Positions 22,477 to 33,227 of a stretch of 64,000 nt of DNA are shown here, in pieces. Under the pieces are notes generated by a model. The model did no database searches. It was not told the origin of the DNA and worked only from the letters and a program-made list of their open reading frames with translations. The stretch covers positions 26,899,158-26,963,157 of the forward strand of contig NC_134024.1 of NCBI RefSeq assembly GCF_040712315.1. The letters are read 5' to 3'. The stretch comes from Castanea sativa. Lineage: Eukaryota; Streptophyta; Magnoliopsida; Fagales; Fagaceae. The translations under genes and the position numbers were made by a program. Positions within the stretch are counted from its first letter, which is position 1. Each line of letters begins with the position of its first letter.

Positions 22477-25256
22477 ATGAATATTTTTCTGGTATTTGAT
22501 GGGATTGGTTCTGTTAAGATATCCATTCCTTTTTTAGTTGATCCCCTTCTCTGATATGTCAAGGGTTAATGTCTATTGAAATATCATATTTTTCCCATTT
22601 TTAGTAGAGTAAATTACATTTTAAGGCATTCTAAAAAAAAAAATTACATATAGAATTTTTTAAGGTTGGTTTGAATTAAAAAATTATCTAATTTTAATAT
22701 TTCACATTAAAGTTTAAAAATGTTACAAATTAAACTTTATCGAATTCTAACTTCTAAAATTGTATTAATTTAACCTTTAACTTTTTGGGTTTGATTATTA
22801 CGTTTAAATTGATGTGGTTTTAAAAGTCTAAATTTCAAAGTAAAACTAATGGAAATATGAGGTTTCATATGTATCTTGAATATTTAAAATTTTCAAAACT
22901 ATAGAGTTTGATCACACACTATCCCTAAAGCATAGGAGTTTTTTTTTTTTTTTTTTTGAGAGTCTGAAAAGTAACAGATTGTAAGTTTAAAAAAATGTGC
23001 AAGAATGTTAGGTATTGCAATAAGGGGGAAAAAAAAGGAAGAAAAATAACCAAATGGGCTCTTTCGAGAATGTTGATACTTATCACAACAAAAGGAATCT
23101 ATCAACTCTTATGTCCATTAGAAAGACAATTGATTGATTGTGGGTTCAAGCTAATTAGCTCAACTAATGAAGTCTCTTATTATCAAATAATTAACTAGGG
23201 ATCAAATGCAACTTACATCAAAGACAAAATCAAACATCATAAAGTAGCTGCTATAAATTTATATCTTATCCTATCTATAAGGGAGGGGGAAAAAGAGTGA
23301 TTGATAAAGCTATGGACAAAATAAATGCTAGTATTTGAATTGGATAATGAATTAATAATTCTCTTAACTAACTTATTTCACATCTACTTTTCATATTTAA
23401 ATGTAAATGTCACCTTTTTTTACCTTAAAAAAATGTGTATATAGGCATACAATTATGAATATTAAGTGAAGGAGTACTGTATGTCAATGAATGTGAAAAG
23501 AATATTTATCATTAGCAATATGATGCAGAATTCAATAATCATAGCGAAAGTATATCTAACCAATAAAAATAGAGTAGAAGACAAGCATTACAAAACCTAC
23601 GTAGACTTTGGATCTTTCAAGAAAGCATCATATAATGATGCTACTACTACCTTTTCAACATATGTCCGCTATACCATGTACATTCTTTAGGCTTAATGTA
23701 CTAATGTACTTAAATTCATAATATATACATAATGTCTCACTTTATTTTATTTTATTTATGAATGTACTACTTACTAATTTATTTTCCCTGTACTATTTGT
23801 ATTACAGTACTGTATTATTATATCCTTGCACTTATACTTCTCGAACAAGGCTGACCGGTCTCTCTCTATATATAGGCACCCTCTATACGATTTCAAAATA
23901 CCAAAATTTTAAGCAATGATGTGAGTCTTAAACTTTTAATCATTTAAGTAATATTTTAACTTTTGGAATTTTAACTTTAAAATAAAATATAGAGTGAAAT
24001 GAAATTGAGAGGTAGGGTAATATTTTCTCAAGATCATGAAGAAAATTTGGTTTTATTTTCCATTGAATAATTAGTTTGGTTACAATTAACTCATCAATAA
24101 ATTGTTCACATCTAAAATACAAAAATAATGTTATTATAAAAGCAAGTTTGTGTAACTGAGTGGAATATCACATAAAAAAAAAGTGGAATATAATCTATCC
24201 AAAATAATTTGAATTTTCTTCTTGATATAATTATTTTGCATTTGATTCATATTTTTCTTTGTGGCAAAATCGGGATGACCAAAAAAAGCAAGGAAATGCT
24301 AGGAAAAGGTGAGGAGTAAGAGTGAGATTTGTGGAAAATAGGGAGCAAGGTTGACGCGGTTTACTTAAATGGTTGTAATAAAGGGACTGCCCTGGCAACT
24401 TCTAGGAAGTTTCCTTGAATATAAAATCTAAACACTAATCTCATGATAGTTTCATTTTTTTTTTTAGATAGATATAGTATGCTGCTAATTCTGCAGTTCA
24501 AACATTTTTTTCCTTAAACCTTCAAACACTTTGTTTATGAAGAGATACTGATTAGCTACAAGGTTCTATAACAATATCTCAATATCATGTTAACTAGTAT
24601 TAGTTAATGTTAACTAACATGATTTAGTCACTTATGTATCATGATAATATCAAATAGTGTCAAACTAAGTGCTACCATAATAATATTTTTAATAATCTAT
24701 TATGAAAGTCTTGGTGAATGCTAATTATACTGGACTAAACGATAAAATTCATATATAGTTTCTATCAACGCAACAATTAACGAGGCATTGTATGACTTTC
24801 CTCTTCAGTCACGTTTTTTTTTTTTTTGGTAAGAAGACTCGAGTTAAAAGCTGATGCAAAAGGGCATGGAATTTTTTTGACTATACGGTAATTGAGAGAG
24901 TAAACCTAAACTTTGACCCGGTGGGGCTTCAAATTGACAAAGATATATGGATTTTTTCTTTTGATTTCATTGTCTCAAAAAAAGGCCTTATTGACCCAAA
25001 TTCTTGTTGTTAATTTTTTGAAAGGAAGTGGGAACTGGATGAGCTCCTTTATAGCACATGTCAGTGGATAATGTGAAACGAATAACAAATATTTTCACTT
25101 TAGTTATTAACTTATTACATTATCACTATTGTTATGAATACATTGTTGCTACATTATTTGAACTTTCCAGTGAGATTTTTCTTATTTTATTTTATTCTAT
25201 TTTAAATTGCCCATATAGTGCAACAAGTGCATAATAAATTTAAACATGCCTTTAAG

Positions 25257-25510
25257 CATTCATTTGTGAATTCAATACACTTTGTTCTATTGTATAACTA
25301 ATGTTATTGTAATAAATCTTCAAATTGCATTAGTAAAACCCTAGTAATATTTGATTTAACATTGCTACCTTTTGATTTGACACAATTATTATATCTATTT
25401 GTATTTTAGTTAATTATAATATTTTAATTATGACATAATCACAATCTATTTAAAAAATTTCAGCAGCCATTCAAGCAGATAGGATTGGTGCTTTACCAGC
25501 CACTAGATTT
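25257..25510. repeat. Interspersed block also present near 55690-57110
   Basis: TTATTGTAATAAATCTT, ATTTAACATTG, TATTTTAGTTAATTAT and then TTGGTGCTTTACCAGCCACTAG match, in order, 55717-55800 and 57050-57090. The second locus is interrupted by a MITE and a hAT element. The nature of the repeat is unknown. Confidence 0.45.
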
Positions 25511-26244
25511 GTTGTCTCCAAAAAAGATAAAGCTCCAGCCGTCCAACTATACACCAAAAGCTATCCAGATTCCAGGGAACTCTGCTTTCTCCAAAAGCTA
25601 TCCATTTCCATCAATTATATTGGTACACATCACACAGTTCACACATGATTTCTCATTTCTTTAATTCTATGAGACTCACCTTCTTTTAGAAAGATTAATG
25701 GCAAATTTTACCCAACACCATTGAAATACAGTAAATTTAAATTTGTTAAATCTTATTGTTTGATTTTTAAGACAATAACATTCGCACCCAAAGAGTCAAC
25801 ATGATTCAATATAAAATAATAATAATAATAATAATTTGATTTCAAAATACCTCACAATCCAACCAAGGGTTTGTGTTCATAATTTGAGTTCACATGGAGT
25901 TTCTTTATTTGGTAGGTTTGGTTGGAACCTTCCTCGAAATGGGACTAGAATTTATTTAATCTTTTAAAAAAACTCGTTTCTGTTTTAAATTTTACATAAA
26001 AATTAAAATTTAAAAATCTTTTTTTGTTTCTTTTAAGTAAATGAGGAAGTGCTTTATAATAGAAAAAGAAAAAGAAAAAGAAAAAAAATGAGAATATATA
26101 GTTCGAGTGGAATCAGACTAGACTAGGAGAGCACATATCGGAGTTACCAAAAGCAATTAAAGAAGGAACATTATCTCCAATAAATTGCACCCCTTCCTTT
26201 CGTTAGTATGTACCTAAGACTTAAGTGATTATTTTGATATAAAT

Positions 26245-26490
26245 TATTGCGTTTTGGTTTTGAGCGTTTTAGTTTTTTTTTTTTTTTCCTGCACACGCTT
26301 TTCAGCTTGGAGACAAGATTCACTGTTTACATTGTGCAGTTACTGTTTATGTATTGTTTATATACTGTTCACGTACTTTTCAATCACTTATTTATTAAAA
26401 ATGAGTCACACAATATTATTCACATTAAAAATTATTTTACTATAATATTTTTAATTTTTAATTTTTAGTAATAAGTTGTATTTAAATGTG
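26245..26490. mobile_element. Probable MITE (diverged copy)
   Basis: Starts near TTGCGTTTTGGTTTTGAGCG, continues with CCTGCACACGCTTTTCAGC, repeated ACTGTT(C/T)A motifs and ATTATTTTACTATAATAT, and ends near AGTAATAAGTTGTAT. This layout resembles a MITE family I know from rosid tree genomes; that is recognition from memory, not a search. Target duplication not identified. Confidence 0.5.
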
Positions 26491-26954
26491 CCGGTATTTG
26501 AATGGATTGCAGATTATCAAAAAAAAACAAGCAAGACCAAATAGACCCTGGATCTTTGGTATCTAGTCAGGGCAGGCTTTTGGAAATCTTCACAAGTCCC
26601 AGCTTGACACTGACAACTAGTATGACTTTGACTGACACACTAGGCTAATCACATGTACTAACAAAGTGAAGTGTGTGTACCATGAAGCATTGTCATAGAA
26701 GACATAAAAGGCATACCAAATAAAAATAGAAACATCACAAATCTTCGCAGTAAAGTAATTAACTGTCGTTCATAAATTAAAAAGTTATATTCATTACATT
26801 TTTATAATAAATTTTAAATAATAATTGTTATAAAATAAGTAAAAAAATAATTTTAATAATAAATTTAAATTAAAATCAACAATAATTTATTATTTATAAT
26901 TTATTCTGAATATAATACTTCTATAAAAAAAAAAAATAATAACTAACACAAGTA

Positions 26955-26998
26955 CTTGTGATTTTATTATTATAAAGACCTACTAATAAAATCACAAG
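26955..26998. repeat. Perfect 15-bp inverted repeat
   Basis: CTTGTGATTTTATTA at 26955-26969 and its exact complement at 26984-26998, with a 14-bp loop. It could be a MITE relic. No transcription unit nearby suggests a role. Confidence 0.6.
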
Positions 26999-27079
26999 CA
27001 CCTCAGCAAAGAATGTCATAATAAATCATCAACAACATAACAATTATGGCTGTAACATGGTGGTTGTGGCGTATATAAT

Positions 27080-27259
27080 GATTAATGCTAAGGATATATA
27101 AAATGCACAATTTATACCATAACTTGCCATGTTGGCGAGTTATGAGTGATAAAAATGTGTCTTCATATGAACTCACCATCATACTTTTACTATTTACAAC
27201 TCACCAAGTAGGTTAATTATGACACAAATTATGTCATTTTATATACCCTAGCGTTACTA
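27080..27259. mobile_element. Mutator-type MITE (180 bp)
   Basis: Perfect 9-bp duplications GTATATAAT at 27071-27079 and 27260-27268. The ends GATTAATGCTAAGGATATA and, reversed, TAGTAACGCTAGGGTATAT continue as an imperfect inverted repeat of about 65 bp. No coding capacity. Confidence 0.75.
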
Positions 27260-27401
27260 GTATATAATCAAACTCTTCATGGGTTTAGATGATTTGGTTT
27301 GAAGCAATCATTTTGCCTTCTGGATTGGCAGGCTCTAGAGAAAGAGGGAATCTCAGAGCCAGGACAGAAAATATGGGCAAAGGAATATTGGACTAGTGTA
27401 T

Positions 27402-28780
27402 ATATGATACTGACACAAAATACTTTCTTGAAAGACCAAGTGTACCCAAATGATTAAATTGTTTAATTATATAAGACTATCTATAAATGAACTAATGGGA
27501 CATTATCTTAGTCCATGAGATGCATTGTATGTGATTTAGTCGCAGAATATGTATATCACAAGTTCTTTGTAAACTCAAAATATAGTTCGTAGTCGGTGAT
27601 AAAATTGTGCACTTCATCTGCGAAAACTATAACATATCAACTAAGATGATTTGTCTTGATCATGAAAGTGGAGACTTCTAGTTGGTATGTTGATATGTTT
27701 TAAGAGTTAAGACATATTGAACTGGACCGCGGTGAGATTTATTATTCTCTTAACGATTGTCAAATGAATAATAAATCTCACAACTTCTATTTACATCAAC
27801 TCTAAATTCTGAGAGAATAATGGATCTGATCATGAAATGTAGGTTACTTTGATATATCAGGAGTGAGATCTATTAGTCACGGTCAAAACCTCAGTATATT
27901 GGGCAACTGCATTTAGTGTTGATGGAACATATATTCTCAAAATAGAATTCATAATCTATTAACGGAGATATAAAATATTCCCTTGAGATAAGTTTAGTGG
28001 GTTTGGTTATTTAGAGTGTTGGGCCCAACTACTTTAGTAAGGAGTTACTAAAGTATATATTTATGAAATTGGATTTCATAAATATATGATGAATAATATA
28101 AAGGATTAAACCGGGTACTCAAGGATTAAGATGTAGTAATCTTCAAAATGACAGTCTATATTCATGACTTTATATTACTACGAATATTTTAATGAAGGGG
28201 TTGCATGTATAATAAAGTTTTGGGATATAATTTATTAATAAGGTCTAGAGTACAGTTATATTCATAAAGTGGTATTGAATATAATTAATGGTAACTTTAG
28301 ACTTGTTAAGAGTTGACAGAAAAGCCCAAGGCCCATTGAAGCTAGAGTCTTATTTGTTTCTTTTTGGTCCCACTCTAAGCCACATACTAGAGCCCAATTG
28401 GATTGGCCTGAAAGGATAGCCCAATTAGATAATCAGTTATATATAAGGAGAGAAACATACAGAATTTCATAAAACTTTTCATAAGTGTTTTAATTAAGAA
28501 TATACAAGAAATGAAATGGTTTGTATGTGAGTGTTGGACACTCTCCTATTCTTTCCTTGGAAAATGATTGAGAAACCACACTTCTTGGGCATTAAGTGGA
28601 ATTGGAGTGAAGATTAAAAGTGTTCCCAAGCACTTCTATTCAGATTGTTTTGAATTTCACAGCACCAAGGTACGCTTCCTTGTTCTTAAATTTTGAAACT
28701 TACATAGTATATATTATCAATTGCGAATGAAGTAGATGTGTTAATTTTTCGCTGCGTATGTTTTGTATGCGATACAAACA
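27402..28780 (+). mobile_element. Copia-type solo LTR (about 1.4 kb)
   Basis: It ends GCGATACAAACA and is followed by TGTAT at 28781-28785. The same TGTAT precedes the left end at 27397-27401. The first bases (ATATGAT) have probably drifted from the usual TGTTGAT. A TATA box, TATATATAA, lies at 28438-28446, with an R-U5-like region after it. Internal phrases resemble long Copia LTRs of the SIRE or Angela kind, from memory. No internal region is attached, so it is a solo LTR. Confidence 0.65.
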
Positions 28781-29105
28781 TGTATTTTTTCAATAATTTC
28801 TACCAAACTTAGATAGTGTAATTTACATGTTAGCCTTACATATACAAGTATATGGTTGCATTAGTCAATATAACTATATGATTAAAATCAATAGGATAAC
28901 CTAAAGTATAACCTCTAAAGAATTAGATTTAAGTTTTATTTTGTTTTGAATATCATGCAAGAAATACTAAGTGTGATTTTGTTTTGCCATTTTGGTTTGG
29001 TTGGTTATGTATGCGGTATTCTTTGATTCTTTCATTGTTGGGGTAGTCACGTAGGGACCTCAAGAATGAATGTGGCATCATTTTGTAAAAGTTCAAGAAA
29101 GGTAC
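28781..29105. other. Intergenic spacer
   Basis: AT-rich spacer between the Copia-type solo LTR and the gypsy element. Nothing recognisable. Confidence 0.6.
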
Positions 29106-29676
29106 TGATGATGCCAAAAAAATCACCAGTAAGCTGCAAGCACTCCCCAAACCGAAACAACACCTGTAAAAAGAAAACAGATGGCCTAAAAGAGAACACC
29201 GGTGTGGTGCAGGCCAAAAACTCTCCGAAGGTCAAGTTAGAATCTTTTTTATAACCCTAGAGTGCCAGAGTCGAGTTAATTATGTGTACCTTGCTTTGTG
29301 AGGTTTTTGGGGTATTTATAATAGCGTAAGGCCTAAATTTTCACCTTGGTCAAGAAGTTCTTTCCTTCTAGGAGAGTGACTCGTAGATTTTAGGTATCTC
29401 TTAGAATTCTTTTCCATATAGGAGTCTTTTATTACGATCAAACACGTAATGCAAGAACATCCTGTGTCCACGCTTGCGTGGAGATAAAGCAAAGCCATAT
29501 CAAACATATCACGTGATGTATGTTGATAGTAACTAGAAGTCTATGACACCTAATCATTACCCGTCGTATATCTGATGTCAACATCGTCCAATATGTGTCC
29601 GTGTAATATCAATCAGTCAACATCACTCCGTCGTGCTTTGCTAAAAGAGATCCATCTCTTACTTTTATCCTCTTCA
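29106..29676 (-). repeat. 3' LTR of the Tat-like element
   Basis: 571 bp. On the minus strand it begins TGAAGAGGAT and ends GGCATCATCA. It is the same length as the copy at 38515-39085, with about 25 differences, mostly transitions. Confidence 0.9.
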
Positions 29677-29691
29677 GTTGCCCCCTCACTC
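29677..29691 (-). promoter_or_regulatory. Putative polypurine tract
   Basis: On the minus strand GTGAGGGGGCAAC directly precedes the 3' LTR, the position where plus-strand DNA synthesis is primed. Confidence 0.5.
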
Positions 29692-29888
29692 CTTGAATCC
29701 GTTGCTTCAGAATGGACGGACTCATGGAGTGGCAGTCTTCATTATGACCACCTATTGAAAATTGACGAGTCAAGCTTATTGCTGATGAAAGACACGTGGG
29801 ATTCATTTATGACGAAGAACACGTGGCCTTCGTTGATTAGCTGTCCCCTTGAAGCGAGGCATCTCTTCGTATTCTGTGCCCTTAGTTC

Positions 29889-29896
29889 TATAAAAG
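29889..29896 (+). promoter_or_regulatory. Candidate TATA box of the antisense gene
   Basis: TATAAAAG lies about 230 bp upstream of the antisense gene's ATG and outside the LTR, so the gene may have its own promoter. A likely 5' UTR intron with donor at 30028 and acceptor ending 30118 lies between. Confidence 0.5.
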
Positions 29897-30121
29897 CCTG
29901 CCTTTTTTCCCTTCATTCACACCTTCTCATAAAAAATTTGCAATCAGAGCGCCTCCGTCATTAATAGCATGCGTTTGTACCGTCCTGTTACATCATCCGT
30001 CGTATAGTACCGTTTAACCTCAATCTGGTACGTGCTCTAAGCCTTCTTTATTATTGTTATTATTTTTGCACTTTCTGTAAATTCGTCAGCGTCTTAGGTT
30101 TTACCGTCATATATGTAGGTC

Positions 30122-32276
30122 ATGTCTAGTGCGTCAAGTAACCAATCGTTTGTCCGTGACGGAGCGGGCTACGATGAGGGATTCCCATCAAGTCAAAGAG
30201 ATCCTGACACTTCAAGTGAAGAAAGGAATCTGTCCTCTACCTCTTCTTCCCTAGATGACGAAGGCTTGGAGTCGGATAGTTCCGAGTCTTCAAGCGATAA
30301 CTTAGACGGTGTAGAACCACCAGTTCAATCGGTGATCGGTCTGAACGGTCTTAGGGAGTTCGTCATGCTACCCCTATGGATGGTCAACGATTTTAGGTCC
30401 ACAATCACAAAATTCCATTTCAAAACACTTAGGGCCAAGTATCAAATTCCAGACAACGTCCGTCTCCGTCTACCCCACAAATCTGAGAAATGTTACTACA
30501 AGGGAGTCGACGGTGTTGGGATCTATGAGCAAGCACTAAAGGCAGGGCTCAGATTCCCTCTAAGTTCCCTCCACCGTCAACTGCTTCAATATCTTGGTCT
30601 ATCCGTCACACAGATCTCCCCAAACGCCTGGAGGGTTTTCATAAGCGTGGAGGTCCTATACGGGGCCATGTCTAACGGTGCCCAAAGGTTGACGGTTAAA
30701 GAATTTTTCCATTGTTACCATCCAACGGAGATCGTAAAGTCAAAAGGAATGTACAGTTTTGTAGCTAAGGGCCCATTGTTAAGGCTTGTCTGCGATACAC
30801 CTGACTCTAATAGGGACTGGAAGAGTAGGTACTTTTTCCTGGAAGGGGACGAATGGATGTGTCATCTAGGGGATGATACATATATGCCCGTCGATACCAC
30901 ATGGGGCATAATGCCTCCGTCGGGTATGCAATTGCTTTTTGCTCCCATCTACTAAAACATTTGATTTTGTTTCTAAGTTAGTCTAACCATCTTTTTGTAG
31001 CTCGGGACCGTCCACAAGTTACTGTAGAGGAGTGGAGCTTCCTGGAGAGGATTTTCAACAAAATGAAGCTTGAAGAGAGGACGTGGGTACAACTAGTCAC
31101 TCTCGACACACTCCATTGGTATTGTGACGGCCCCGAACCCACTTCTGCCGCCCGTTGCTACAACAGCAGAGTTCGCAAACGTAAGCCCGTCATAAACTCT
31201 TTCCGTCTTTTTTACTTGTGCTTTTCTAACATTTCATATTCGTCTTTGTGATGTGTAGAAATGGACGCTGCCAAGAGAAGAGCCTTCATCAAGCAACAAG
31301 CAGCGAAAAAGAAGCAAGAGGTCGGTCGAGCTAAGGGGACGGTTCCATCCGTTCCATCAAAACGGAGTCAACCAGAGAAGATGGACCGTCTGTCGAAGAA
31401 GCAAAAGACCACCCCAGAGCCCATCGTTGCGTTGGAGGCCGAGAAACGACCCGTTAGGCATGGCAAGGGTAAGGGTTTGATGAAGGGTCCAACTCACACC
31501 TGTGAGAAACCACCCGTCCTACTTCGAGAAGACTCAAGTTATGCCCTAGAGAGACTCTCGTCCATCATGACGGCTGACGATTATGAGGACCTTGGCAACC
31601 ACACGACGGAGGCGATGGGAGAGACGGGCCTCTTTACTATTGCACAGGTACTTTTTAACCCGTTCTCTAGCTTTTGTAACTTTCCTTTTTCATCCGTCGT
31701 TTACATAGTGTTGTATTTTGCTTTCAGGCCATGCTAATGATGAAAGGGCTAATGGGCTGTTGTCTCAATCACGAGACAACTATGGACCGTCTTAGAAAGA
31801 AGAATAAGACGACGGAGGACGAGCTTCATGACCTAAAGACCTGGAAGATCAACATGGATAGGAAACTTAAGTGCTCGGAGCAGGTTAGAGGTGAGCTGGA
31901 GAAGGAGAATGAGCAGTTACGTCAAATTTTGAAAGACAAGGAAAAAGAGCTGACGGACTCCAAGACTCAACTCCACGATGTAAAAGAAGTTGCGGTTCAG
32001 GAGTATCGTGACTCGGACCTTCTTTTGGCAGAGCTTGGGAGCTGCTTTGCTGACGGATTCAACGACGCCATCCGTCAGGTCAAGTCTTCGTATCCCGATC
32101 TGGACGTGTCCCATGTCTCCATCGATGCTCAAGGGCAAACACTTGCACAATCCGTCCGTTCAGAGAGTACAGACAATGTGCTTGCCGTCACTGCTCTAGC
32201 TGACGAAGGTCAAACTCTCCCTCCAAATCAACCAGACGACGATCAAAGGAATGAAAACACATCCCCAAAGCACTAG
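30122..32276 (+). CDS. Intact four-exon antisense gene of the Tat-like element (Transposase_28-like)
   Basis: Exons 30122-30923, 31001-31180, 31259-31647 and 31728-32276 join with GT-AG introns of 77, 78 and 80 bp. Phases match at all three junctions, giving 639 residues with no stop. Residues 1-65 are Ser, Asp and Glu rich. Residues about 75-268 resemble the putative gypsy-type transposon domain (Transposase_28), with GLRFPLSSLHRQLL and ISPNAWRVFISVEVLY. Exon 3 is Lys and Arg rich with NLS-like clusters. Exon 4 begins with a long coiled coil (about residues 465-555) and ends acidic. It lies tail to tail with pol. Extra antisense frames are established for Tat-lineage elements, but their job is unknown. 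The intactness contrasts with the ruined gag-pol. Domain naming is from memory. Confidence 0.8.
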
Positions 32277-32605
32277 TAGCAGGTTTTTTTTTTTTTTATA
32301 TCACGGTCAAAACTTTAACCGTTGTAATCTATTTTGTTGAACCGTCGTTAATTGTGAACATTTCGTCTTATGAAATCTTACTAGCTTATTTGCTTGCTTT
32401 TTATCTGTCGTGTATTTTTAATTTATTGCTGCATGTATTGTCTAATCATGTCGCAGGGGTCCGTCCAATTATGAGTTGAATGCAATGAAGACATCTTTCA
32501 TTTATGATGTCAGTCCGTCTCACAATTGGTATGTTTCTCAATTTAGAGGTCATTCCATCCATTTTATGGATCGTACACTATGTGAAATAATATAATAACA
32601 ATCCT

Positions 32606-33052
32606 TGTAGGTTGATTCGTCCACTGTGTGGACAATGGGTGATCCGTCCACAATGTAGTCTTTAATAGAGATCCGTCCATTATGTAGACGATTTTACTTT
32701 TATTCATTTTGGATGACCTGTCCATTATATGGACTTAGTAGGGGTCCGTTCACTATGTGGACTTAATTTTTATCCATTTTGGATGACCCGTCTACTATGG
32801 ACTTAATAGGGGTCCGTCCACTATGTGGACTTTAATTTTTATCCATTTTGGATGACCCGTCCACTATATGGACTTAGTAGGGGGTCCGTCCACTATGTGG
32901 ACTTAGTAGAATTTTTATCCATTTTGGATAACCCGTCCACTATATGGACTTAATAGGGGTCCGTCCACTATGTGGACAATTTTTATCCATTTTGGATGAC
33001 CCGTCCACTATATGGACTTAGTAGGGGTACGTCCACTATGTGGACTTGGTAG
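32606..33052. repeat. Tandem array of palindromes in the 3' region of the Tat-like element
   Basis: About five to six units of roughly 65-75 bp. Each contains GTCCACTATGTGGAC and GTCCACTATATGGAC, both near-perfect palindromes, separated by ATCCATTTTGGATGAC, itself holding an inverted ATCC...GGAT, and by TTAGTAGGGG. The first units (to about 32700) are more diverged. Tandem arrays between pol and the 3' LTR are known for Tat and Ogre elements. It lies between the 3' end of the antisense gene and the end of pol. Confidence 0.85.
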
Positions 33053-33227
33053 ATTTTGAGCACAGTACATTTCATACGTTTTAAATAAAAAATCTTCTCA
33101 TTATGACATACCGGTAGACTATATTGTTCATGGAAAATAAAAAAAACTTTGGTTCTAATAAATAAAAACTATGACTGTTTAAAAATAAACTGGAAAGGAG
33201 GTAGATGTTGTCTACGCCCCTCGACTA

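Larger units (their letters stand above)
22477..27079. other. Long AT-rich intergenic stretch
   Basis: No credible gene, tRNA or large transposon. Short open frames (for example 23466-23690) have no domain and poor codon structure. Distinct items inside are a block repeated near 55690 (25257-25510), a MITE (26245-26490) and a hairpin (26955-26998). Confidence 0.55.

Noticed and set aside
32606..33052. Possible CRISPR-like array
   Set aside because: Repeats are palindromic tandem units without distinct spacers, in a plant retrotransposon; no cas genes.
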